Shown here: one piece after another, positions 1-5,904 of the stretch
Layout: each line of letters opens with the position of its first letter
Position numbering within the stretch: position 1 is the stretch's first letter
DNA from: Paludibacteraceae bacterium
Lineage (GTDB): Bacteria > Bacteroidota > Bacteroidia > Bacteroidales > Paludibacteraceae
Assembly: GCA_017402895.1 (NCBI GenBank)
Contig: JAFPLG010000017.1
Coordinates: 1-11,329 of the forward strand
DNA: 11,329 bases
Direction of reading: 5' to 3'
Position numbers and translations under genes: made by a program
The notes under the pieces: generated by a model
Database searches by the model: none
The model's input: the letters and a program-made list of their open reading frames with translations, nothing else
What the model was told of the DNA's origin: nothing

Positions 1-80
1 ACCGCAAGGAGATCGAGGCGGGCAGCGCGCTCGACTTCTCGCGCATGGGCTTCACCGACGCGCCCGCCGGCAAGTACGTC
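1..80. other. Probable foreign sequence at the left edge (chimeric join)
   Basis: About the first 80 bases are clearly richer in G and C than what follows. On the plus strand, frame 3 is open from position 3 to a stop at 117-119, and its first 26 or so codons read like ordinary protein (for example DFSRMGFTDAPAGKY). The minus-strand FHA gene loses its family pattern exactly here and ends in a short Arg-rich tail. The simplest reading is that two unrelated sequences are joined at about positions 70-82, through an assembly error or, less likely, a real rearrangement. I do not recognise the plus-strand fragment. Confidence 0.6.
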
Positions 81-1482
81 CGTCAAAGACGATCAGCGCA
101 TGACGACGCGAAACGGTAGCGTCAGGTATCACCACGTCAGCCTGGTTGGCCGTACGACCAATGACCGTCTCCAACTGGTGAATCTCGTAAGACTGGGTCT
201 CACTATTGACGATAAATTGCAGACGCGGATACAGGTTGCGACTATGCATCAGTTGCGTGAGGCGCTCGATTTCCTGCTGCGCCTTCTCGCGTTGCACTTG
301 CTCCTCTTGCTGCATCTTATAGGCTGCTAACTCTTGCTGCTGGTGCTTAATCTTATCCTCAGCCTGCTGCATCTGCTCGTTCTGAAGATTGATCACGTTA
401 CCAATCTCACGCTCGTGCTTACGCTTCACATATATAATATAGAAAATCGTAGCGCCAATGAGCAGCAAGGCCAGAACAACCAAGAGGATGAACAGTACCA
501 CATGAGCCTTTACCCACGAAGCAAACGTATGCGAAGGAGTAACAAAGGTCTGCTGATACTCAAAACCGGCTACCGTCAGCTTGAGCATCTGCTCCTGATG
601 GCCTCGCGGACTCCGGGTAGTAAACGTGATGCGATAGTCCTGACCGGCATAACGCACCGGGAGAACGCTATAGAAATCACGCAGCGCCTGTTTTCCCTTC
701 TCTACGTTGTCGGAATGATTGGCCGAGACACATGTAACGTTCATGCCGTAGGTATCATTGGCAAGACCCTCAACCTTGGTAGAAGGACCGTGGTTAGACG
801 CGTACTGAACCACATAAATCGGAATATGATACTGCAGCGCCAACTGCTGAACCGACACCACCGAGTTGGTAGCGCTATTTTCAAGCGGCATACCGGACGT
901 GATTACCACGATCGATTTAGCATATCCCTCCTTATCACGCTTCTGGAGCGTCTGGAGTGCCTCGTTCACCGCAGGGAACACATCCGACTCGAGCGGACGA
1001 TCACGATAGGTGGCTGTGCTATGCTGATGCGAAGAAACGGCATTGATGAGGTCCTGACGGTTGGAAGTAAATCCATCCGTAAGCGGACGCATCACATTCT
1101 CGCCGGGCGTATGGCGATTGAAAACTGCGAGCAGCACTTCGTCACTAGCCTGGAGAGTTGGAAAGAAATCGAGCAGTATGCGCTGAGAGAAGTCGTGCAT
1201 ATGGGCTCCCTGGCTCGCCATATCTTCCCACAGAACGATAAGCGACTGGTGCTTAGGCATATCGACTTGCGCCATCTGCTGCACGCTAATATTCGTAGCT
1301 ACCGCACCTTCCTCAAGAGCAAACTCAGCAGCCGGAATAACTGCAGGATTCAGTTCATGCCAAACAAACGACACCTCGGGATACTTATCGGTATCGAAGC
1401 CGGTCTTCAGACTACCCTGCTGTGCCAATAGGTTAGTCGCCCCTGCTAGCAAGAGGAGACTATATAAAAAGAATCGTTTCAT
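52..1482 (-). CDS. VWA/FHA-domain membrane protein, C-terminus cut off
   Basis: A predicted inner-membrane signalling protein. Residues 1-21 are a signal peptide (KRFFLYSLLLLAGATNLLA). Residues 80-250 look like a von Willebrand A fold lying in the periplasm. Residues 327-352 are a transmembrane helix followed by positive residues, 355-412 a Gln/Glu-rich coiled coil, and 420 onward a cytoplasmic FHA domain with GR at 442-443 and SRRH at 458-461. FHA domains bind phosphothreonine. The metal site of the VWA fold, normally DxSxS, reads DMASQ at 87-91 and is probably inactive. The FHA pattern stops after about residue 469; the STNGT-like loop and later strands are missing, and the last seven residues are Arg-rich junk. 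The true gene therefore probably continues beyond a false join. It lies 20 bases after a second FHA gene on the same strand, so the two likely form one operon. The function of the pair is not known to me; partners could be a Ser/Thr kinase and a PP2C phosphatase, neither of which is in view. Confidence 0.8.
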   Translation of the reverse strand: MKRFFLYSLLLLAGATNLLAQQGSLKTGFDTDKYPEVSFVWHELNPAVIPAAEFALEEGAVATNISVQQMAQVDMPKHQSLIVLWEDMASQGAHMHDFSQRILLDFFPTLQASDEVLLAVFNRHTPGENVMRPLTDGFTSNRQDLINAVSSHQHSTATYRDRPLESDVFPAVNEALQTLQKRDKEGYAKSIVVITSGMPLENSATNSVVSVQQLALQYHIPIYVVQYASNHGPSTKVEGLANDTYGMNVTCVSANHSDNVEKGKQALRDFYSVLPVRYAGQDYRITFTTRSPRGHQEQMLKLTVAGFEYQQTFVTPSHTFASWVKAHVVLFILLVVLALLLIGATIFYIIYVKRKHEREIGNVINLQNEQMQQAEDKIKHQQQELAAYKMQQEEQVQREKAQQEIERLTQLMHSRNLYPRLQFIVNSETQSYEIHQLETVIGRTANQADVVIPDATVSRRHALIVFDGRTCRRARR

Positions 1483-1502
1483 ACAAGTTCAAGAATTAGA
1501 GA

Positions 1503-2228
1503 TTACAAAGACATTCTAAATCTCAGAATGGTCTTACCCAGTCTGATCAAATCCCCATCTTTCAGATAACTTGCATCCAATTCAATATCTTCTTCGTTAA
1601 CAAACGTTCCGGCCGTGGACTGATTGTCCTTGATAGAATATTTTCCATTGCGGAAAAGGATTGTGGCATGCTCGCCGGATACGGAAGGATCCTGAATAGC
1701 AATCTGGCAATTCGCATTGCGGCCGATCACATTCTTACCCTCATAGAGTTTAAAGTCAACACCCATCTCGTCGAGCGTATAGCTAACCAGCCAGCCGACC
1801 AGTTTACGACGAACGCGCTGAACAGTGACCTTCTTGACATTACCATCAGCCGTCTCCGTCTCCTCTTCGTCGAGAATCATCGTATGATTTCCCTGAGGAG
1901 GTTCCGGTTTGCGTTTGCGCTCAGCACCCGGCATAATGGTCTCGCCCTCGGGATCCATATCGCCCATTCCACCAAGATTGGTCTCATCACCGGCCGGAGC
2001 ATAACCTATATCACCCATCGGGCGGGTCTTGCCGTCGTCGAAACCGCCGGCACCCATATTCATGTCGCCCATTGGACGCGTCTTTCCATCATCGAAACCA
2101 CCGCCACCATTATTAGTAGGTTGGAATTCCGTTGCCTCTCCATCGTTATTACCTACACAATAAGGACAAGAACTGAGTTGAACACTGTAGTAATGGCCAT
2201 TCGGACACTTTTTGTAATTTGCATTCAT
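1503..2228 (-). CDS. Zinc-ribbon FHA-domain protein with repeated linker
   Basis: A soluble 241-residue protein in three parts. Residues 8-24 form a likely zinc ribbon: C8, H12, then C21-P-Y-C24. Residues 30-125 are a low-complexity linker with two copies of a 13-residue unit, GGFDDGKTRPMGD, at 43-55 and 61-73, and several more threonines in acidic surroundings (ETNLGG, ETIMPG, HTMILDEE). Residues 140-241 are an FHA domain with GR at 169-170 and SGEH at 184-187. The usual STNGT loop reads STAGT (204-208), so the conserved Asn is Ala. By analogy with GarA/OdhI-type proteins, where a threonine ahead of the FHA domain is phosphorylated and then bound by an FHA domain, the linker threonines may be kinase targets; that is inference. 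It is the first gene of the operon with the VWA/FHA gene and has its own strong promoter. Confidence 0.85.
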   Translation of the reverse strand: MNANYKKCPNGHYYSVQLSSCPYCVGNNDGEATEFQPTNNGGGGFDDGKTRPMGDMNMGAGGFDDGKTRPMGDIGYAPAGDETNLGGMGDMDPEGETIMPGAERKRKPEPPQGNHTMILDEEETETADGNVKKVTVQRVRRKLVGWLVSYTLDEMGVDFKLYEGKNVIGRNANCQIAIQDPSVSGEHATILFRNGKYSIKDNQSTAGTFVNEEDIELDASYLKDGDLIRLGKTILRFRMSL

Positions 2229-2265
2229 AATATCAAAATTTAAAGTTAATATTCACAATCGGCTA

Positions 2266-2297
2266 CAAAGGTACAACTTTTTTTAGAAATCCGCAAA
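2266..2297 (-). promoter_or_regulatory. Promoter of the FHA operon
   Basis: Read on the minus strand: TTTG (2294-2297), exactly 20 bases, then TACCTTTG (2266-2273), matching the Bacteroidetes consensus TTTG/TAnnTTTG. Transcription should start at about 2261, giving a leader of about 33 bases. The spacer ends in an A-tract followed by GTTG. Confidence 0.85.
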
Positions 2298-2306
2298 TTT
2301 TTTTAT

Positions 2307-2342
2307 AAAAAAAATGCGCTTTGCTACCAAAACGCACTTTTT
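2307..2342 (-). terminator. Terminator of the PspC-domain gene
   Basis: On the minus strand, AAAAGTGCG pairs with CGCATTTT around a 14-base loop (arms 2333-2341 and 2311-2318), and the RNA ends in about eight U (2307-2314). It lies between the PspC stop codon and the FHA operon promoter, and so separates the two units. Confidence 0.75.
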
Positions 2343-2370
2343 AGAATCATATACCGAATAGGGCGGCTCC

Positions 2371-2571
2371 CTACTCTGTAGGTTTGAGGGGCATGATGAT
2401 AAGCAGCAGGATATAGAGTAGCAAGCCGGGGAAGGCGGCCGAGAAGACCGACAGAAAGGCGTATGCCACACGAACCAACGTCGGGTCGATGCCAAAATAC
2501 TCAGCAATACCGGCGCAGACGCCACCTAACATCTTGTTCTGAGACGAACGATAGAGTTTTTTCTCTTCCAT
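2371..2571 (-). CDS. Small PspC-domain membrane protein
   Basis: A 66-residue protein made up almost wholly of a PspC domain. The signature GGVCAGIAEYFGIDPTLVR (16-34) is followed by a hydrophobic stretch (about 35-61) that crosses the membrane once or as a tight hairpin, and a short PLKPTE tail. Family members are known as phage-shock or envelope-stress proteins, and such stand-alone small versions are common in Bacteroidetes; here only the domain assignment is certain. It has its own promoter (2608-2639) and its own terminator (2307-2342), so it is a single-gene unit. There are no psp neighbours. The start at 2571 is the only one that keeps the EEKKLYRS lead seen in such proteins. Confidence 0.88.
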   Translation of the reverse strand: MEEKKLYRSSQNKMLGGVCAGIAEYFGIDPTLVRVAYAFLSVFSAAFPGLLLYILLLIIMPLKPTE

Positions 2572-2607
2572 GGTAATAAGCTATGTTAATATTGAACAAA
2601 TCGACTG

Positions 2608-2639
2608 CAAATGTACAACTTTTTTGCGAAATGTGCAAA
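2608..2639 (-). promoter_or_regulatory. Promoter of the PspC-domain gene
   Basis: On the minus strand, TTTG (2636-2639), 20 bases, TACATTTG (2608-2615). The -33 box lies inside a 16-base inverted repeat (2634-2649) that also occurs at the ferritin promoter. The spacer resembles that of the FHA promoter (16 of 20 bases identical). Confidence 0.85.
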
Positions 2640-2649
2640 TAAATTTGCA
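2634..2649. repeat. 16-base inverted repeat over the -33 box (copy 1)
   Basis: TGCAAAT-AA-ATTTGCA, with 7-base arms around a 2-base centre. It is identical to the copy at 10060-10075. In both places the arm nearer the gene contains the TTTG of the -33 box, so a dimeric protein bound here would block or touch RNA polymerase. It is a candidate operator, but chance in AT-rich promoter DNA is not excluded. Confidence 0.5.
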
Positions 2650-2678
2650 TATTTTGCCTATTTTTTATCATAGGAGGC

Positions 2679-2714
2679 AAAAAAAAGAGAGTCGCCGCAA
2701 AGGGTGACTCTCTT
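2679..2714 (-). terminator. Terminator of rpsO
   Basis: On the minus strand, AAGAGAGTC (2706-2714) pairs with GACTCTCTT (2685-2693) over a 12-base loop and runs into a U-tract (2679-2686). A second perfect hairpin, ATATCGG-TTCG-CCGATAT, lies just upstream at 2718-2735 between the stop codon and the terminator and may protect the 3' end. Confidence 0.9.
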
Positions 2715-2741
2715 GGGATATCGGCGAACCGATATGCATGA

Positions 2742-3011
2742 TTACTTACGGATACCGAGTTGCTTGATGATTGCGCGGTAACGCTCAATGTCTTTAGCCT
2801 TCAGGTAATCCAGCAGACGACGACGCTTACCTACCAGGTTGGTCAGTGCACGCTCGGTGTTGAAGTCCTTGCGGTTCTCCTTGAGGTGCTCGGTCAGGTG
2901 GTTGATACGATAGGTGAACAGAGCAATTTGGCTCTCTGCAGCACCGGTGTTCTTGGCATCGTTGCCATACTGAGCAAAGAGCTCAGCTTTCTTCTCAGAC
3001 GTAAGATACAT
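2742..3011 (-). CDS. rpsO: Ribosomal protein S15
   Basis: S15 is a primary 16S rRNA-binding protein of the small subunit that helps assemble the central domain. The 89-residue product, MYLTSEKKAELFAQYG to IIKQLGIRK, has the normal family length and the core signatures AESQIALFTYRINHLTEHLKEN and LVGKRRRLLDYL. An upstream in-frame ATG at 3041 would add ten residues (MVNDKIVNYF). I prefer 3011 because relatives start at MYL, and because the extra codons lie in a tandem heptamer repeat (3019-3047). It is a single-gene unit with its own promoter (3148-3179), a leader of about 130 bases and a strong terminator. S15 often represses its own mRNA, and the leader can form competing helices. Confidence 0.96.
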   Translation of the reverse strand: MYLTSEKKAELFAQYGNDAKNTGAAESQIALFTYRINHLTEHLKENRKDFNTERALTNLVGKRRRLLDYLKAKDIERYRAIIKQLGIRK

Positions 3012-3143
3012 AAAGTAATTTACAATTTTGTCATTTACCATTTACAATTTTTCGTGGTAAACGCACGTTAAACAATGGTGGCTAAAGCAGTATCACAAGG
3101 ATGGCAACTTCGCCACATTTACACGCCTTCTTTTCGGAAAGCG
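3012..3143 (-). promoter_or_regulatory. rpsO leader with competing helices
   Basis: The stretch between the predicted start of transcription and the rpsO ATG. On the RNA, GTGGC (3112-3116) can pair either with GCCA nearby (3102-3105) or with GCCAC farther on (3078-3082); the two pairings exclude each other. This would suit S15 feedback control, which uses leader structures in several bacteria, but the helices are short and the idea is inference. Confidence 0.35.
3019..3047 (-). repeat. Degenerate tandem heptamers before rpsO
   Basis: Read on the minus strand: TTGTAAA, TGGTAAA, TGACAAA, one A, TTGTAAA. The array ends seven bases before the rpsO start codon. It is one of six heptamer arrays in this window, most of them close to a gene start. 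Confidence 0.7.
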
Positions 3144-3147
3144 GGTG

Positions 3148-3179
3148 CAAAGGTACTGCTTTTTTTTGAATTGCGCAAA
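3148..3179 (-). promoter_or_regulatory. Promoter of rpsO
   Basis: On the minus strand, TTTG (3176-3179), 20 bases, TACCTTTG (3148-3155). The spacer is CGCAATTCAAAAAAAAGCAG, identical at 17 of 20 positions to the spacer of the structured RNA/tRNA-Gln promoter at 6832-6863, which suggests shared control. Confidence 0.88.
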
Positions 3180-3193
3180 AAAAGTGCGAATTT

Positions 3194-3295
3194 TTTGAAA
3201 AATATTTGCGTATTTGAGTAATTTCGGACATCTGCCTGCCTCTGGGCATTCCCCCGAACATACGTTCGCGTAGCTCGGGGTACACCCAACTTTTT
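3194..3295 (+). other. GC-rich hairpin island between rpsO and rplS, possible small RNA
   Basis: A GC-rich stretch (about 3226-3290) inside very AT-rich DNA. CCCCGA (3252-3257) pairs with TCGGGG (3275-3280), and inside it TACG (3261-3264) pairs with CGTA (3269-3272) around a TTCG loop. A weak promoter-like pair lies upstream: TTTG (3194-3197), 21 bases, TAATTTCG (3219-3226, one mismatch). Five T follow at 3291-3295. It could be a short RNA, a dispersed hairpin element, or a leftover of a lost gene. The strand is a guess from the promoter-like pair. Confidence 0.35.
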
Positions 3296-3336
3296 GTCAT
3301 AAAAACATGAAAAAATTCATTTTTTACGAAAAAAAA

Positions 3337-3368
3337 TTTGTGTATGTCAGATATTTGTAGTAATTTTG
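3337..3368 (+). promoter_or_regulatory. Promoter of rplS
   Basis: TTTG (3337-3340), 20 bases, TAATTTTG (3361-3368). Transcription should start at about 3373, leaving a leader of about 114 bases. Unlike four of the other promoters, it has no A-tract in the spacer. Confidence 0.85.
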
Positions 3369-3373
3369 CACGC

Positions 3374-3486
3374 TTTTTCGCTGAAAAGGCAGCCATATTG
3401 AGCCTCTGGCGATTGAAATAGGTCCGTCCGAATAGTAGTAAATGCTCAACATGGAATTATTAATCCATATATATTTATTATAAGAC
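3374..3486 (+). promoter_or_regulatory. rplS leader with hairpins and a 10-codon upstream ORF
   Basis: The RNA leader before L19. ATGGA (3451-3455) can pair with TCCAT (3464-3468). Earlier, GCCA (at 'gcagccatatt') can pair with TGGC (at 'cctctggcgatt'), or AGGC with GCCT, but not both. An ATG at 3451 opens MELLIHIYLL and stops at 3481-3483, three bases before the rplS start. Some bacteria control rplS through a leader; whether this one does is not shown by the sequence alone. Confidence 0.35.
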
Positions 3487-3840
3487 ATGGATTTGATTAA
3501 GATTGCCGAACAGGCATTCGCCGGTGAGAAGAAAGAGTTTCCGGCATTCAAAGCTGGTGACCAAATCACCGTAGCTTATCGTATCAAAGAGGGTAACAAG
3601 GAGCGTATCCAGGAGTTCCGTGGTGATGTAATCTGCATCCACGGTTCGGAAGACAAGAGGCGCTTCACGGTTCGTAAGATGAGTGGTAACGTAGGCGTAG
3701 AGCGTATCTTCCCTATGGACAGCCCGTTCATCGAGAAAATTACGATCAACAAGTACGGTAAGGTTCGTCGCAGCAAGATCTATTACCTGCGCAACTTGAC
3801 AGGTAAGAAGGCTCGCATCCAAGAGCGTCGAGTTAAGTGA
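3487..3840 (+). CDS. rplS: Ribosomal protein L19
   Basis: L19 sits at the interface of the ribosomal subunits and contacts 16S rRNA in a bridge. The 117-residue product matches the family throughout: FKAGDQITVAYRIKEGNKERIQEFRGDVI, then the Arg/Lys-rich FTVRKMSGNVGVERIFP and the C-terminal KVRRSKIYYLRNLTGKKARI. Length and start are normal for Bacteroidetes. It is driven by the promoter at 3337-3368 through a structured leader and closed by a terminator at 3842-3869. Since no promoter fits between that terminator and uvrB, some transcripts probably continue into uvrB. Confidence 0.97.
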   Translation: MDLIKIAEQAFAGEKKEFPAFKAGDQITVAYRIKEGNKERIQEFRGDVICIHGSEDKRRFTVRKMSGNVGVERIFPMDSPFIEKITINKYGKVRRSKIYYLRNLTGKKARIQERRVK

Positions 3841-3841
3841 T

Positions 3842-3869
3842 AAAAAGGAGCCGTCGAGGCTCTTTTTTT
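3842..3869 (+). terminator. Terminator between rplS and uvrB
   Basis: GAGCC (3848-3852), loop GTCGA, GGCTC (3858-3862), then seven T (3863-3869). The A-run before the stem (3842-3846) can pair with part of the T-run. The T-run ends five bases before the uvrB start codon, so the same hairpin forms the 5' border of uvrB. Confidence 0.88.
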
Positions 3870-3874
3870 GTTGC

Positions 3875-5893
3875 ATGTTCCAACTAGAGTCGACATATCA
3901 TCCCACAGGCGATCAGCCGCAAGCTATCGAGCAGCTGGTCGAGGGAGCCAGAGCCGGTGCGCCGGCCCAGGTACTGCTGGGCGTGACGGGTAGCGGTAAG
4001 ACCTTTACCGTGGCTAACGTAATAGCCCAACTCAACCGCCCCACGCTCATCTTGAGCCATAACAAGACACTGGCCGCCCAGCTCTACTCGGAGATGAAGA
4101 CCTTCTTCCCCCATAATGCGGTGGAGTACTTCGTCTCCTACTACGACTACTACCAGCCCGAGGCATATATCCCATCGACCGACACCTATATCGACAAGGA
4201 CCTGAGCATCAACGAGGAGATCGACCGTCTCCGACTGCGTGCCACAGCTGCACTGCTGAGCGGACGCAAGGACGTTATCGTCGTGTCGTCGGTCAGCTGC
4301 ATCTACGGTATGGGTAGTCCGGTCGACTTCTCGGAGAACAGCATCAGCCTGCATCGGGGCCAGCAGATCTCGCAAGAGCGACTGCTCCAACTGCTGGTAG
4401 CTGCTCAGTACCTGCGCAACGATATCGACCTGCAGCGGGGCAAGTTCCGCGTCCGGGGCGACACTGTAGATATCGCACTGGCCTATGCCGACTACCTGCT
4501 ACGCGTGGAGTTCTTCGGCAACGAGATAGACTGTCTGAGCACGATTGATCTGGTGACCGGTCATACGATTGAAGAGTTTGACCACTACAACCTGTCGCCG
4601 GCCACCATCTTCTGCGTCTCGCCCGAACGTACGGCACGGGCTATCGACCAGATACGCGAGGACCTGGCAAAACAGGTAACCTATTTCGAGGACATCGGCG
4701 AAGAGCTGTTTGCCAAGCGCATCGAAGAACGCGTGAAATACGATCTGGAGATGATTCAGGAACTGGGCTACTGCACCGGCGTAGAGAACTATAGCCGCTA
4801 CTTCGACGGACGTGCCGAAGGTACACCTCCCTACTGTCTGCTGGACTACTTCCCGAAGGACATGCTGCTGGTCATCGACGAGAGCCACGTCACCGTGCCC
4901 CAGATACGCGGCATGTACGGCGGCGACAAGGCCCGGAAAGACAACCTGGTCAACTACGGCTTCCGACTGCCGGCCGCACGAGATAACCGTCCGCTTAAGT
5001 TCGACGAGTTTGAAGAGCGCACGCCGCAGACCATCTATGTCTCGGCTACGCCGGCCGACTATGAGCTGGAGCGCTCGGGCGGCATCGTCGTGGAGCAACT
5101 GATTCGTCCGACCGGGCTACTCGACCCAGAGATAGAGGTGCGCCCGCAGAAGCACCAGATAGACGACCTGCTGGAAGAGATACAGCAACGTGTAGAGCGC
5201 GACCAACGTGTGCTCATCACCACGTTGACCAAGCGCATGGCCGAAGAACTGGATGACTATCTGCGCAAGGCAGGTATCCGCTCGGCCTATATCCATTCGG
5301 ATATCGACACGATAGAGCGCGTCAAGATCATGGAAGAGTTGCGCAAGGGCATGTTCGACGTGCTGGTAGGCGTCAACCTGCTGCGCGAAGGACTAGACCT
5401 GCCGGAGGTGAGTCTGGTGGTCATCCTGGATGCTGACAAAGAAGGATTCCTGCGCGACACCCGTTCGATGATTCAGACGGCCGGTCGTGCAGCCCGCCAC
5501 GTAGAAGGCAAGGTGATCATGTATGCCGACCGCATCACGCGTTCGATGCAGGAGTGTATCGACCAGACAGCCTATCGTCGCAGAGTCCAGCAGGCCTACA
5601 ACGAAGCCCATCATATCACGCCCCAAGCCATTCGGAAGGATATCAACACCTCTGCTCTATCGGCGCTCTACAAGGATGCTGAACTCAAGAAGCAGCAACT
5701 GGAGCAACAGATACGTGAATCGTGGAAGACAGCCGAATGGCAGACGATGGACGCTAAGCAACTGCAGAAAGCTATCAACATCAAGATACGCCATATGCGC
5801 GCCGCAGCCGAGAACCTCGACTTCGACACAGCGGCCCGTCTCCGGGACGAGATGCTGGAGATGAAAAATCGCCTGGAAGCAATAGGCGGATAA
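3875..5893 (+). CDS. uvrB: Excinuclease ABC subunit B
   Basis: UvrB is the damage-verifying helicase-like core of nucleotide excision repair; it is loaded by UvrA and recruits UvrC for incision. The 672-residue product is of full length. Visible parts are: Walker A GVTGSGKT (36-43); the YYDYYQPEAYIPSTDTYI region at 89-106, which forms the beta-hairpin that clamps DNA; Walker B-type DESH (335-338); YVSATPADYE; the helicase motif VI QTAGRAARH; and a C-terminal UVR helix pair (about 628-665) that binds UvrC. The start at 3875 matches relatives (MFQLESTYHPTGDQPQAI). It follows rplS with a terminator five bases ahead of its ATG and no visible promoter of its own, so it may be expressed by read-through at a low basal level. 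It is convergent with murI, 11 bases apart. Confidence 0.98.
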   Translation: MFQLESTYHPTGDQPQAIEQLVEGARAGAPAQVLLGVTGSGKTFTVANVIAQLNRPTLILSHNKTLAAQLYSEMKTFFPHNAVEYFVSYYDYYQPEAYIPSTDTYIDKDLSINEEIDRLRLRATAALLSGRKDVIVVSSVSCIYGMGSPVDFSENSISLHRGQQISQERLLQLLVAAQYLRNDIDLQRGKFRVRGDTVDIALAYADYLLRVEFFGNEIDCLSTIDLVTGHTIEEFDHYNLSPATIFCVSPERTARAIDQIREDLAKQVTYFEDIGEELFAKRIEERVKYDLEMIQELGYCTGVENYSRYFDGRAEGTPPYCLLDYFPKDMLLVIDESHVTVPQIRGMYGGDKARKDNLVNYGFRLPAARDNRPLKFDEFEERTPQTIYVSATPADYELERSGGIVVEQLIRPTGLLDPEIEVRPQKHQIDDLLEEIQQRVERDQRVLITTLTKRMAEELDDYLRKAGIRSAYIHSDIDTIERVKIMEELRKGMFDVLVGVNLLREGLDLPEVSLVVILDADKEGFLRDTRSMIQTAGRAARHVEGKVIMYADRITRSMQECIDQTAYRRRVQQAYNEAHHITPQAIRKDINTSALSALYKDAELKKQQLEQQIRESWKTAEWQTMDAKQLQKAINIKIRHMRAAAENLDFDTAARLRDEMLEMKNRLEAIGG

Positions 5894-5904
5894 TCTACCC
5901 TAAC

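Noticed and set aside
334..1431. A 365-codon open frame on the plus strand, opposite the VWA/FHA gene
   Set aside because: It is His/Arg/Leu-rich with no domain pattern, and the opposite strand carries a clear signal peptide, transmembrane helix and FHA motif. It is a shadow frame.
2283..2525. An 80-codon minus frame overlapping the PspC gene
   Set aside because: It is a different frame of the same DNA that runs through the terminator, while the PspC frame has a clear domain.
3082..3396. A 104-codon minus-strand frame over the rpsO promoter and hairpin island
   Set aside because: It crosses the rpsO promoter and the oligo-A/T stretches (FFFVKNEFFHVF), so the composition is non-coding.
4499..5098. 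A 199-codon open frame antisense to uvrB
   Set aside because: uvrB is conserved throughout this stretch. Long antisense frames are common in GC-rich coding DNA.
3875..5893. Horizontal transfer of uvrB because of its higher GC
   Set aside because: The higher GC matches murI, pth and nth, and the protein is typical for the phylum. Intergenic AT-richness explains the contrast.
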